Source: Bilabrum cf. latius
Lineage: Eukaryota > Bigyra: Bicosoecida > Bigyra > Bicosoecida
Length of the DNA: 64,000 nucleotides
Reading direction: 5' to 3'
Assembly (NCBI GenBank): GCA_965178125.1
Contig: OZ237750.1
Span: 868,001-932,000 of the forward strand
Shown here: piece after piece, positions 1-10,798 of the stretch
Position numbering within the stretch: position 1 is the first letter of the stretch
Layout of the letters: each line of letters opens with the position of its first letter
Program-made: the position numbers and the translations under genes
The notes under the pieces: model-generated
Databases searched by the model: none
The model's input: only the letters and a program-made list of their open reading frames with translations
What the model was told of the DNA's origin: nothing

Positions 1-1
1 C

Positions 2-3000
2 TGTCGATTCAGGGCAGAGGGTGACGTGCTGGCGAGGTAGCGGCGCGCGGGCGCTCCCGGTCACAGCACCCCCGCCGGCTCGCCCCGCACTGCGGCCCGT
101 GGCTCTTCCAGCGCGGTGGTACGAGGAATCCCTGGGGTGGGCAGCTCCTTCTAGGATGAGCAGGCCCTTCGCCACTTCGAGACGAGGCAGAGGCAGGAGT
201 CCTCTGCCTCGCTCGCTGGGGCCGCCGCCGCGACCATGCACCCGCATGGGCACGGTGGCAGCGCGGGCAGCAGCATCGGCTCGCCCCCCGGCCTGGCCGC
301 GGCCGAGTCCGTGACCCAGGCCGATCTCGGCATGGCGGTCTCTCCGCCGCAAGGGCGAGTAGGAGGCGGGGACCGGGCGCCGCCAGGCCCTGGTGCAGTC
401 CAGAGGCAGGGTACCCTTGGCATGAAGATGGACGCGGCAGCGGACGACGGCTCCTCCTCCACGAGGAGCAGCCGGGCCCCGTCCTTCGACAATGTACTGC
501 CTGATTTTGCCGTGCAGCAGATGGCCGCCGCGAGCGGGCAGCCCCATGCACCTGGGGTTCCAGCGAGCGGCAGCACTCCTGGCAGGCACCGCGCCTCGGG
601 CAGCTCAGGCAGCTGGACCAACGCGGCTGCGCATGCCACTGGGCTCCCACCCGGCTTGATTCTCCGGCGCAACGACTCGACCGCAAGCGAGGAGTCGCTG
701 GAGGCTATGGCGGAGATCGGCGGCATCCGCGTGGCGCGGGACGGGACCCTCACCTTCGACATGGATGGCGACCTGGACTTCGGTGATCGGGGTGCCGGGA
801 CGCAGTCGCAATCGATGGCTGATACGCACACATCCAACGCGCTAGGTATGGGTGAAGCCGGCCCAGTCGGTGCTGGAGCAAGGCGTGCGCAAGGTAGCAA
901 CGGCGTCGGGTCTGGCGATGAGGACGCAAGTCGAGGGTCATTCCAAGATCGCTTGCTCGGTGCTGCCATGGGAGCAGGCGGCTCGCCCACGGTCGGGAGC
1001 AGCAGTGATGACGATGACGGCGGCGCGTCGGGGCGTGCCGAACCGCGGCTTCGAGACCCGCGGATGGCCGTGGGTGGGGGCGGACTCGCGTCGGTGCGTG
1101 CCGCTGGTGACTTCGAGTCTTCGGATGCCGGCACACCGGTGGATGGTGTCGCGCTACCAAGCTGCCAGCCAGCCGAGGCAGACACGCTAGCGGTCACTGG
1201 CAGTGGTCCCGCCTCCGGTACAGCGCGTCGCAAGAAAGTCCCCGCCGATTTCCGGTTGGACGAGCTGCGCGAGCACGACGAGGCCAAGCGCCGCGCGGTG
1301 GCTCGCATGGCCGACATGGAGAGGAGCCGCGAGGTGGAGCCTGTCCTGCCGGTGGAGGGCCTGGGAGGCATCGTGCCCGAGGACCTTCTGGGCTCGGCCA
1401 GGGCCTCTCTCGTGCTGGACCGCTGCAAAGCGGTGCATGCAGATAGGCAGGCGGCGGGCCGCGCGCTGGTGTCGAGGAGGTACTACGGCGTGCTGGACCT
1501 TCTGCCGCCCCCTGCCGACGTGGATGCCGGCCACTGGCAGCTGTACTCGCACGAAGCGGGCAGCAGCTAGGAGGGGGTGCGGGCAGACGATGCGCCGCTG
1601 CTCCCAGTGGCTACTGGTCGGTGGCAGCCCTGGTCCGACTTTGATGCCGTGCTGGCCATTCGGCGCCAGGAAACCGACGAATTCTACGACTAGCTGCAGC
1701 CGCTATGCCTGTCGGATGACGACAGGCTGATCCAGCGGCAGGCGCTCGCAGGAATGATCTGGTCCAAAAAGTTCTACCACTTCGGAGTCGACATGTGGCT
1801 GCGCGGGGACCCTTCCTACCCCGCCCCTCCGTCCGACCGGGGTAAGGGAGGCAACGCCGAGTGGAGACACTTCTACTGCGACGCAGTGGTGAGTCTCCCG
1901 GCTCCGTGGGAGTACCCGTGGCCTGCCTGCTGGGACCTGTGCCTGCACACTCCCGCGCTGTGCCTCTTCGACCCCGAGTGGACCAAGCGGCAGCTGCTGC
2001 TGTTCACCCGAGAGTGGATGATGCACCCGAACGGGTCCCTGCCGGCTTACGAGTACAACTTCCAGGACAGCAACCCGCCGGTGCACGCGTGGGCCAGTCT
2101 CCGCGTGTACAACATCTCGAGGGCCATGACTGGCACCGCCGACGTCAAGTTCCTGGAGCGGTGCTACCACAAGAACCTGCTCTACTTCACGCACTTTGCC
2201 AACCGGTTCGATCTGGACCGAAACGACCTCTTCCAGGCCGGGTTCCTCGGGCTGGACAACATCCAGATCATCGACAGGTCTCGCTTCGACGAAGAGCCCG
2301 CCCTGAAGGACGTGCGGCTTGAGCAGGCCGACGCGACCGCGTGGATGGCCTTCTTCGCCCTCACCATGCTGCAGATGTCTCTCGAGCTCGCGCTGCACAA
2401 CCGGGCCTACGAGGACATGGCGAGCAAGTTCCTCGAGCATTTCCTGCGCATCAAGCACGCCATCTTTGGGGGGGACTTGTTCTCCGACGATGCGGAGGAA
2501 ATTGCGGAGCAGACGGTCGGCCAGCGCGGTGATGCTGGTGGCACTGATGCTGACGCCAGGGATGCATTGGCTGCACGTGCTAGCTCTGCGTCTGGGTGTG
2601 ACACCACGACCGGGAGCGCAGGCTCTAGAGGCAGCAGCGGTGCTGGCCGTGCTGCCGCTTCCCGCAGCACTCGCCAGATGGGGCTCTGGGACGATCGGGA
2701 CGGATTTTTCTACGACGCGATCCGCGTGACCAAGGACGATCTGGTGGAAGAGGCAGCGAGGGCAGAGATGCGGCAGCTGACGGACAGGGCCGAGCGAGCC
2801 AGGGCGAGGGCTCTCCGCGGCGGGGCCACCAGCGAGCAAGCCGAGCAGGCGCATGCCGGGGAGCTGGAAGGGTGTTCCTGGGAACAGGTGCTGGCCAGGG
2901 TGCGGAAGCGAAGGCGCGTGCTGCTTCGCGTCAAGTCGTACGTCGGTCTCATCCCTCTGCTCGCAGTGGCCGTGGTCCGGGCCGACACGCTTCGGAGGCT

Positions 3001-3931
3001 GCCTGCCTTCCGCCGCAGGATGAAGTGGTACTTGGACCATCGGCCCGACGTCATCGGCAGGGAGCACCTGTCGCTCGTCAGAGGCACGTGGCACAAGGAG
3101 AGGCGCGCCTGGCTCGATGGAGAGGCGACTAGGGCAGGAGCAGGGGCAGGAGCAGGGGCAGGGGCAGGAGCAGGGGCAGGCCGCGGTGACGGCGACGTGC
3201 TGCTTAGCCTCGTAGACCCTGATCAGCTGCGGAGGGTGGTGACCCGGGTCATGGACGAGGATCAGTTCCTCAGCGCCTTCGGAGTCAGGTCTGTGTCTAA
3301 GGAACACGAGGCCAGGGAGGGTGCGGGTGCCGGGGCGGGCGGGTTTCGTTTCGAGTTCAACGGGTTCAAGGCGGGCCTGCAGTACACCCCCGCTGAAAGT
3401 GACTCGGCGATGTTCGGGGGGAACAGCAACTGGAGGGGGCCCATCTGGATGCCCATCTGCTACCTGCTTGTGGAGGCCCTGTAGCAGTACGACGCATTCT
3501 TCGGCGATGCCATGCAGGTGCCGCTGCCGGCCACCACGGCCACTGCCACGGCCACTGCCACGGCCGGTGCCCAGGCCACAACGGCGGGTGCCGAGGCCAG
3601 CGGGGTCGGTGAGGGGGGGCCAGGGCCCGCAGTGAGGAGACAGGGGTCTCTCTGGACGGCCGCCTCGGAGATCTCCCAGCGGCTCATCGGCATGTTCCGC
3701 ACCGCGGCGCCGGGGTCACCAGCGGCAAATAGTTCCGTGCTCGGCGCTGGACACAGGCCCGTCTTTGGGGGTCTCAGGGTCCACGGGGACGACCCTGTGC
3801 TCAGAAGGCTAGTGCTCTTCTACGAGTACTTTCACGGCGACCTGGGAGCGGGTCTGGGCGCGTCCCACCAGACCGGTTGGACGGGGCTCGTTGCGAAATT
3901 GATCCAGCAGCAGAGCGCGACACCTAGCTGA
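2..3931 (+). CDS. GH63/MGH1-like glycoside hydrolase (5' partial)
   Basis: Open from the window edge to a TGA stop (1,309 codons visible), with in-frame TAGs at 38, 152, 1568, 1691 and 3482 read as Gln. From about 1635 onward it matches the bacterial and fungal 'glucosidase' family with a GH63-like (alpha/alpha)6 barrel: a DEFY...RQALAGMIWSKKFYHF block, then WEYPWPACWDLCLHT, HPNGSLPAYEYNF, GFLGLDNIQIIDRS, MFGGNSNWRGPIWMP and, near the end, GLGASHQTGWTGLVA. It probably hydrolyses a terminal glucose or other alpha-glycoside; the substrate cannot be told. The family's N-terminal half is not seen before the barrel. Instead there are about 500 low-complexity residues (Ser, Gly, Asp, Glu), so the rest presumably lies upstream of the window and the linker is an insertion. 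Hexamer-encoded AG repeats (3131-3182) and AT repeats (about 3536-3566) are further inserts. No TAG-free alternative frame fits. Confidence 0.88.
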
Positions 3932-4168
3932 GACGTCTCGCTGACGGCTCGAAGAGCTGCAATTGCAGTGAATTTTGATTCAGATCTTCTGGAGCGCGTG
4001 AGCTCATGCGCTGGCGTATCTGCTTTTATGAGCCACCCTTTTTTTGGCACCCATGATGACGTGCTGGCGCCGCGCAAAGATTCGGATCCCTCTGCCGGTT
4101 CCGCTACTAGGGTGACGTGGCCTCACCAGCCCGATGCAAGCGTCACATATAAGATACTTCGCCGCTCC
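3932..4168. other. Intergenic spacer, glycosidase to fasciclin gene
   Basis: The spacer has no supported gene. A short open stretch here runs into the fasciclin signal peptide in the same frame, but it lacks signal-peptide or domain character, so the ATG at 4169 is preferred as the start. Confidence 0.5.
4148..4154 (+). promoter_or_regulatory. TATA-like motif upstream of fasciclin gene
   Basis: TATAAGA ends 14 nt before the proposed ATG at 4169. It would sit inside a very short 5' UTR or mark a start very close to the ATG. No equivalent was found before the other genes, so it may be chance. Confidence 0.2.
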
Positions 4169-6811
4169 ATGAAGTCCACGCTAGCTGTCTTAGCCGTTGC
4201 TGCAGCAACCATTGCTCGCGGTGCAAACGTGTACGAAGCCCTGACGACGGAAAATGGTCTCGCAGACCTGAAACAGCTGGTCGATGCGGCAAGCGCATCC
4301 GTGAAAACCCAGCTCACTGCCAATGGCAACCAGACCGTGTTCGCCCCTGAAGACCCATTGAGTGCAGACGATTTCCCTGCGTTCTTAAATTTTGCCCTGA
4401 ACAAGCCATCGTCGCCGGTGACCGACGTGCTTCTGTAGCACGTAATCAGTGAGTCTGGAAGCAATCCCGCATGTTTGGGTGCTTCGACAATCTGATCAGT
4501 ACTGCTCGAAGTGATGCTTTGTATATTGCATGCCTTGGATTGTTGTAGCTTCTTGAGGTATGCTGAAAAATGGTCTGATTCCGTGACTACACACCTCGTT
4601 CGCTTCGCGCTACGGCGCCACGGCGCGTGCGTGACGTGGCTCGAATTGAACGCGGTGTGGCGTGGCAATGCAGGCTTGACTTGCACTGCACCAACATCAC
4701 CGTGGTTAAGAAGAACCAAACAGCTACTGTGGATATGTCACGGTGCCCTCTGGGATGTTGTGGTTGTCAGCCCTTCCTGTTGTAGCACACGGATAGACTG
4801 TCACCATCTTGCAAAGCTGCCGCGCTGATTTGCCTCACTGTGGCAGTAGAGTTTGACCAAACTGTACCATTGGGAGTAGTTCCGTTTGAAACATAACTGT
4901 TTGGACGGGTTGTTTCGTGCACGAGCCTATCCAACGACGTGCGGGGATTCGACCTGCGGGGATTCGGCCTGCATGATGCTGACGATGCGGATCTGGCCTC
5001 GCCATCATCAGTACGGGCCATACCGTCAATATTCGCTCGACCACTCCATTCATCTCGCAGACGGCTAGAGAATTAGCAGTTCGGGTATCACGACGACGAA
5101 GACGTCCGTGGACTCCCTACTAGATAGCAACCCGATCGATGTGCAGCTGGATGGCAGCAACGTGCGAGTGGGGACCACCAACACCTTCCCGCAGGCCACC
5201 GTCACCACGGCAGACATCTCGCTGGACAACGGCATCGTGCACAAGGTGGACAAGGTCATCGTCCCGGATTCCCTCGCGGGAGCCCTCCCCACGCAGACTC
5301 TGGCCGGGCTGGCGCAGGATACCCCCAGCCTCTCCACCCTCGCCTCGCTCGTGCAAGGGGCCTCCGACGGGGTCCGCGATGCCCTGACTACCGGATCCGT
5401 GACCCTGCTGGCACCCACGAACGATGCCTTCATGAAGGTCGAGACTGCAGCTGTGCAGTACCTGCAGGACACCGCCAACAAGGCCGTCCTGGATCAGGTG
5501 TTGCTGTTCCACGCCATCCCCAGCTCGTACGCTTACTCCTCCGGGCTCACCGATAGGATGGAGCTCGGCACTGCGCAGGGATCGGGTGCCACCCAGGGCA
5601 TGCTGACCGTGTCCATCTCTGACGACATGGTCAAGTTCCAGCCCGCCTACACTGGGGCTGCCACGGTCGAGACGCCCGACCAGGAGTCCACCTCCGGGAT
5701 CGCTCACCTCGTGTCCGACGTGCTGATGCCCGTGGCCGTGCTGGACAGCGTGCCCACCACCGTGCAGAAGTCCATCGTGGAGCCGTCCGCCGCCGTAAGC
5801 ACCCTCCGGACGCTCATCGACCTGGCCCCGGGAGCCAAGAGCGTGCTCGAGGGCACCCCCGCCGACGGGAAGAAGCTCACCGTCTTCGCGCCTAGCAACG
5901 ACGCCTTCACCGCGCTGACCACCAACTTCCCCGCCGCCGTCAAGTTCCTGACCAACCCGAACGTGGACAAGCTGGAGGCAGTGCTGGCCCTGCACGTGGT
6001 GCAGGCAGACACCCGCTACTCCGCCGCCGACCTGGCCATACAGGGTCTGGCCAAGGCGACCCAGATCCCCTATGGGGAGACCACTAGCGTGCCGGCTCTC
6101 GGCAATGGCACCCTCGCCGTGACCAGGGGCTCTGAAGCGTCAGGCGGGGCCGTCTCGGTGGCCAGCGGCTCGCAGACCGCCGTCAACGTGGCGGTGGCAG
6201 ACTTGGCTGCGGGCAACGGCGTGGCGCACGTGGTGGACGGAGTGATCCTCAGCGACGCGCTGGCAGGACTGCTGCCCACGCAGACCGTTGTGCAGGTGGC
6301 TGGGGCCACGGGCTCGCTGTCCACGCTCACCGCCCTGGTGGGCCTCGCTTCTGACGGGGTGCAGGAGGCGCTGGTGGGCGCCGGGGTGACCCTGTTCGCG
6401 CCCAGCAACGACGCCTTCGCTGCCCTGTCCGCCAGCCAGGTGGCGTACCTGCAGGACCCAGCCAACCAGGCAGACCTGGATGCCGTGCTGCTGTACCACG
6501 TCATCGGGGACAGCTACACGTACGCCGAGAGCCTGACCGACGGGATGACCCTGACCACGGCGCAGCCTGGAGCACCGGGCCTGGCCGTGTCTGTCAGCAA
6601 CGGCATGGTCACTGTCAACGGGGCCAAGGTGACGACCGCCGACGTGGAGACCACGACCGGCATCGTGCACATCACCGATGCGGTCTTCGTGCCTCCCTCG
6701 GTGGCCGACAAGCTCCCCTCGAGCGGTGCTTCGGAGCAGGCCGCCGCCATGGCTGGAGCTGGGGTCCTGGCTGCGGCCGTGGCTGCCGCTGCTGCCACCA
6801 TGCGCGCATGA
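4169..6811 (+). CDS. Fasciclin (FAS1)-repeat secreted protein, two exons
   Basis: Exon 1 (4169 to about 4448) starts with a signal peptide, MKSTLAVLAVAAATIARGA, and the first half of a FAS1 domain (NQTVFAPEDPLSADDF...VTDVLL-TAG-HVI). Exon 2 (from about 5012-5061 to the TGA at 6809) finishes that domain (LADG-TAG-RIS...GIVHKVDKVIVP) and holds three more FAS1 units. Each has the H1 motif (VTLLAPTNDAF, LTVFAPSNDAF, VTLFAPSNDAF) and an H2-like end (GIVHITDAVFVP). The last about 30 residues (AMAGAGVLAAAVAAAAATMRA) are hydrophobic with no charged tail, as in a GPI-anchor signal. FAS1 proteins mediate adhesion at the cell surface or in extracellular matrix. TAG codons at 4436 and 5066 read as Gln. 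The exon junction is not resolved: the best donor (GTGAGT, 4449) pairs in phase with an acceptor ending at 5060, but that shortens domain 1 by about nine residues. Confidence 0.82.
4449..5060 (+). other. Probable intron in fasciclin gene
   Basis: A GTGAGT donor at 4449 follows the last recognisable FAS1 residues of exon 1, and CTCGCAG ends at 5060. The interval is less GC-rich than the exons, has stops in all frames and carries a 15-bp imperfect direct repeat around 4938-4970. Another acceptor, ending at 5011, would keep more of the domain but needs a different donor (4442). Confidence 0.5.
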
Positions 6812-6996
6812 GCTTTGAAGATGTATGTGACTGCCTATCAGTCCTCCTGGTGTTATTGCAAAGGGAGACGGGCGCCGTGGCGAGGCTCTCTGGCTGCGAC
6901 TGCTCCCGTCACCTTGTGGTTCCGGTTTACGTAGTGTGCGACGAAAAGATCTTTCCTGAACCGTTCTCCCACAATCTTGCTACCCAGAAGAACGTC

Positions 6997-9900
6997 ATGA
7001 TGCGTCTGATGCCAGCATCTCATATTTTAGTTGTTATTGCACTTGTCTAGGCTGCCCGTGAGTGCTTGGATCCTTGCAGAGTTGCGGTGTTCTTTTCGGA
7101 CGAGTCGATCGGTTCCCCATCTGAGCTTCCTTGTTCCTCCCATCATTGTCTCTTCTCTCAGTGGCTGGATTCAACCCACAAGTATGCACCAACAATGGCT
7201 CCCTATCCCTAGGCCGCGATACTGAGTGGAAATGCTCCGCTGGTACCATCTCGGAGGGTGGATTCAAGGTAAGTTCGTGGCCGGGTGCGGATTGCCCCCG
7301 TTCGCAGGCCCCATGCTTGTTGATACCATGCACCCTGTAGACCCAAACAGGTGTAACTTAATCTCTTAATGATGCGTGTGATACTCGTCTGGGTGAATAA
7401 CGGACAGTTTTGAGGCCACAGGGCACCTGTCTACCCTGCCGCGTGCACCGTAGACGCCACGATGATGGCTTGCAACACGTTTCGTCGGAAGATCTTTCGC
7501 GTCAAGTCTCACAGCCTATCTCAAATTCATGTATTCTTTTGTTCCTACCTGACGCGCAGGAGATCTCTATGTCGATCACGATCGATGGCACCGCTCTCGC
7601 CACCGCTGGCACCGCTCACGAACTGCAGGTCCTTTTCTTCAATAAAGACGCCCAGAACCACACGAGTTGGAACAAGCTCGCCGACAACGCGTTTAACGAC
7701 CTGCTGAGCGCACAGGGTACTTCTCTGGAATTCTACCTGATCCCGCCCACGGGCGATCGCACCGTCGACGTGAACCTGAACGAGGACGCCGTGCTGGGCC
7801 CGAGGCCCGTTCGCACCAGGGACTGGATCCCGCAGCCGCCCGGTGGCGGCAATCCGACCATTCCCGCAGTTGACGCCGTGTCTGGTACCGGCTGCGGCAA
7901 CCAGGCGGCGTCCCCCGCCACCCGCTTCGCCTACTCGGCCATCCGCCAATTCGGCGGGGACAGCGGCCCGGGCAACCGCACGGCGCTCTACGCCATCGCA
8001 GGCGCCGTCCCCACCCCCGCTTCCGGCAAATGGAGCGTGGTGGTCAGCCTACCCGTGACCAAGTACCCCTTCGCCTAGGGCGAGGGCGACTTCAGCTTCG
8101 CCGTGGCTGCCCGCTGGACCCAGCAGCGCGCCGACCGGCCTAGGTTGCAGCGCAGCGCCGTCATGGAGGGCGGTGACTTGCTCCCCTCCCAGGGCCACTT
8201 CGTGCAGGGCTCCATCTCTGCGGGGTCCGGTCCCCAGCAGACCCTGGGCACCGTGCTCCCAGGGGAGGTGGTGTGCGCCGTGCTGGAGGACGAGTACGCG
8301 GTGCAGTAGTACATGGTGCGCAACGTGACCTCCCGAGTGCAGTCCGTCAGCCCGCCACCCGCCCAGGGGCTGCTGAGAAGCACGGTTTTCAAGGCTGAGA
8401 ACCTTGCTCTCGCCGGGTTTGCACCCGTGGCCCAGACCGAGTTCACCGTGCAGGGCACAGTGTTCAACTGGCAGAATCAGACTGTCGCTGGCACACCCTA
8501 CGGCGACCAGGGCTACCAGACGATCCAGCTGGACGACAACTTCGTGGAGTCCTTTACAGAGGAGGAGTACGGCCAAGATGACAACTTTGTGGAGTCCTAC
8601 ACGGAGGAGGAGGATGGCCAAGCTGACAACTTCGTGCAGACCTACACGGAGACCGAGGGCGCCACCGTGACTGCAAACTACCTCGGGCTGGTCGCCCCTG
8701 CTGTTACCTTTTAGCCGCGGTCCGTGATTGTGACCATGCCCACCTTGCTCGAGTCCGAATACTTCCCCACGTCCACGTCCTCCGGGTGGCCCATCGACTG
8801 GACCACAACAGGCCCATTCTTCGACATCACCGTAGAGTCTGTGGAGGTGAACAAGTTTCCCAACATCTACGACAGCGAGAACGGCGCGACAACCTTTGAG
8901 GACATGAAGCTGGACACGGTGGCTGCGGGTGACCGCAATCTTACCTGGGACCAGGACTTCAAGGTCTTCGAGGTCGTGCACCGCGACCCCTTCTACTGGA
9001 AGACCTCTATCAAGTTCTCCAACGTGAGGGACAACACCGGCATGATGCACGACGACCCCTACCAGACCTTTGACGTCTTCATGGTGGCCGCCACGAGCTT
9101 CACACCGGCACCGCCCGCCAACCCAACAACCGTGACGCCCCCTACCGGCGTGGAAGCTGTAGCGCACAACTTCATGCCCCTGGGCCAGGGAAACACCATT
9201 GTGCGGCCTGACGACGACCAGATGAACTTCTACAACAACCGCTGGTTCTAGTACAACCCGGCGATCCCCGGGCGGTCGTTCACCATCCAGCCCCTTACGG
9301 GCACTGCCGTCGAGCTGCTCGACAACCGCATGCCCGCGATCCCGGAGCGCATGTTCCTGTTCGTCCGCTCCAAGCCCATCGTGAGCGCTCGCAGCCAGGG
9401 CGGGGAGGCAGTGACCAACTCGGCTGGCATCTCCCAGGTCACCTTTGACGTCTCCGTCGAGGTGCAGAAGATCTCCGGCGAGTGCAAGGGCATGCAGGAC
9501 TGCGCCAAGAAGATCGGAAAGCCTGCCAAGGAGCTGACCGCGCCGTACTGCCTAGTGAAGAACGGTGGGTCCGACTTTGCCCTGCAGCCGACGACTGTGT
9601 GCAGCAACTGCCTGCCAGGGAACAACGATAACGCCCGGGACGTGAGGTGCCCGGAGGAGTACTACTGCCAGGGTAACGACCAGGGGTACTGCCAGAACGA
9701 GCTGGGCTTCTACGTGTGCGATGGGTATGCCGCCGGCTCGCTGGGGCGGTGCAAGGAGAAGGACCCGGAAGGTGTCATCTTGGACAAGTACTGCCGGGAC
9801 TTCCCGACCGGGTCGCCCGTCTCGGGCGGGGGCGAGCAGTACGCTCCTGGGTACGGCTCGTGCGGCCTCACTCGGTTCTACAACTCGTCTGCCCCTCAGG

Positions 9901-10544
9901 ACACCGTGGTGAACAACCCGTACACTCCACTCGCCGACACCGTGCGGGCCGTGCACTGGACCGGGGTGTGCATGCAGGGACGCTGCATGGAGTGCAACCC
10001 CAACTCGAACGCGTGGTATGGAAGCAACCAGGGCCAGCTAGGCAAGACCTGCCTGAACGGACGCATCGTGGCCACTGCCACCTCGGACGGCACCGTTCGC
10101 TCGCTGCGTCACAACTCCGTGGCTGCCGGTGCCATCACGGCTGCCACGTTCATCGGCGTGCTTGTGGTTGGTTTCTTCATCTACACCATGTACGACGCCA
10201 ACAGGCACCGCGCCATGTTCGGGAAGCCGCCGCTGTCATGCTTGGAGCTGCTTGTGGACACTTGCCAGGTGTGGCAGTGCTGCAAGTGCTGCGGTGCCTC
10301 TGAGGAGCACCGGTCCGGAGTGACCGTGCGCATGATGGGCAGCTCGGGCGGAGCAGTCACCAACAACCCCGTGGCTGACTGGGATGGCCACCGCAGGGCC
10401 AGCGCTGCCAAGTCGGCGGACGCGTCTAGCCCGCATCCCCCGATGCAGTCTGGCGTGCCAAACCAGCAGCCCCTCGTGCAGAATGAGGGGGGCAGCTACG
10501 GTGCGGTCCCGCCGGCCACCGCGCCGGGGGCGGGCTTCCACTGA
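6997..10544 (+). CDS. Type I membrane protein, large ectodomain, unknown family
   Basis: Three exons: 6997-7057, 7162-7268 and 7560-10544 (TGA), 1,050 aa, with phases agreeing at both junctions. Exon 1 is a signal peptide (MMRLMPASHILVVIALV-TAG-AA, the TAG at 7048 read as Gln). The ectodomain has about 900 residues with several N-x-S/T sites, an acidic triple repeat at 8532-8660, and a Cys-rich membrane-proximal part (CSNCLPGNNDNARDVRC, EEYYCQGNDQGYC, CMQGRCMEC). One transmembrane helix (AATFIGVLVVGFFIYTMY, about 10140-10190) is followed by a Cys-rich juxtamembrane stretch (CQVWQCCKCC, a possible palmitoylation site) and a Gly/Pro/Ser tail of about 90 residues. Further TAGs lie at 8076, 8307, 8712 and 9249. 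I do not recognise the family. The shape is that of a surface receptor or adhesin, and it follows the fasciclin gene on the same strand. Confidence 0.8.
7058..7161 (+). other. Intron 1 of membrane-protein gene
   Basis: GTGAGT donor, pyrimidine-rich TCTCTTCTCTCAG acceptor, 104 bp. It joins the signal peptide exon to the CTNNGSLSLG exon in phase 1. Confidence 0.8.
7269..7559 (+). other. Intron 2 of membrane-protein gene
   Basis: GTAAGT donor after GGFK, acceptor GACGCGCAG preceded by a T/C-rich stretch, phase 0, 291 bp. A short extra exon inside cannot be excluded. Confidence 0.7.
8532..8660 (+). repeat. Three 15-aa acidic repeats in the ectodomain
   Basis: Units of about 45 bp encode DDNFVESFTEEEYGQ, DDNFVESYTEEEDGQ and ADNFVQTYTETEG. 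They may bind divalent cations, by analogy with acidic repeats; no family was recognised. Confidence 0.85.
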
Positions 10545-10798
10545 GGCCGCAGGTGCCGGCCTACGTAGACCTACTGCCCGACGTCAGCACTCTGGCAGAT
10601 TGAATTGATGTGTCCATACAGCTTTATTTGGCTTTGTCGACGTAGCATGTGGCAGCCAGGTTTGGTGTCAAGATTCTGCATGCATGGCAAAAACGAAACT
10701 TGTTGCTACCGTTTAAACCTACCCTGTTCTATTTCTTATTCAGCAGCTGAAATCCGGGATTGAATGGTTGATCCCATCCTGGATCCGGCGGATCAGGA
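10545..10798. other. Convergent intergenic region
   Basis: This 254-bp region separates the 3' ends of the membrane protein (+) and the F-box/WD gene (-). It holds an imperfect hairpin (CCTGGATCCG/GCGGATCAGG, 10778-10797) directly beside the F-box/WD stop. Nothing else was seen. Confidence 0.4.

Noticed and set aside
151-1428. 425-aa minus-strand frame
   Set aside because: Shadow of the Ser/Asp-rich linker of the glycosidase; no domain.
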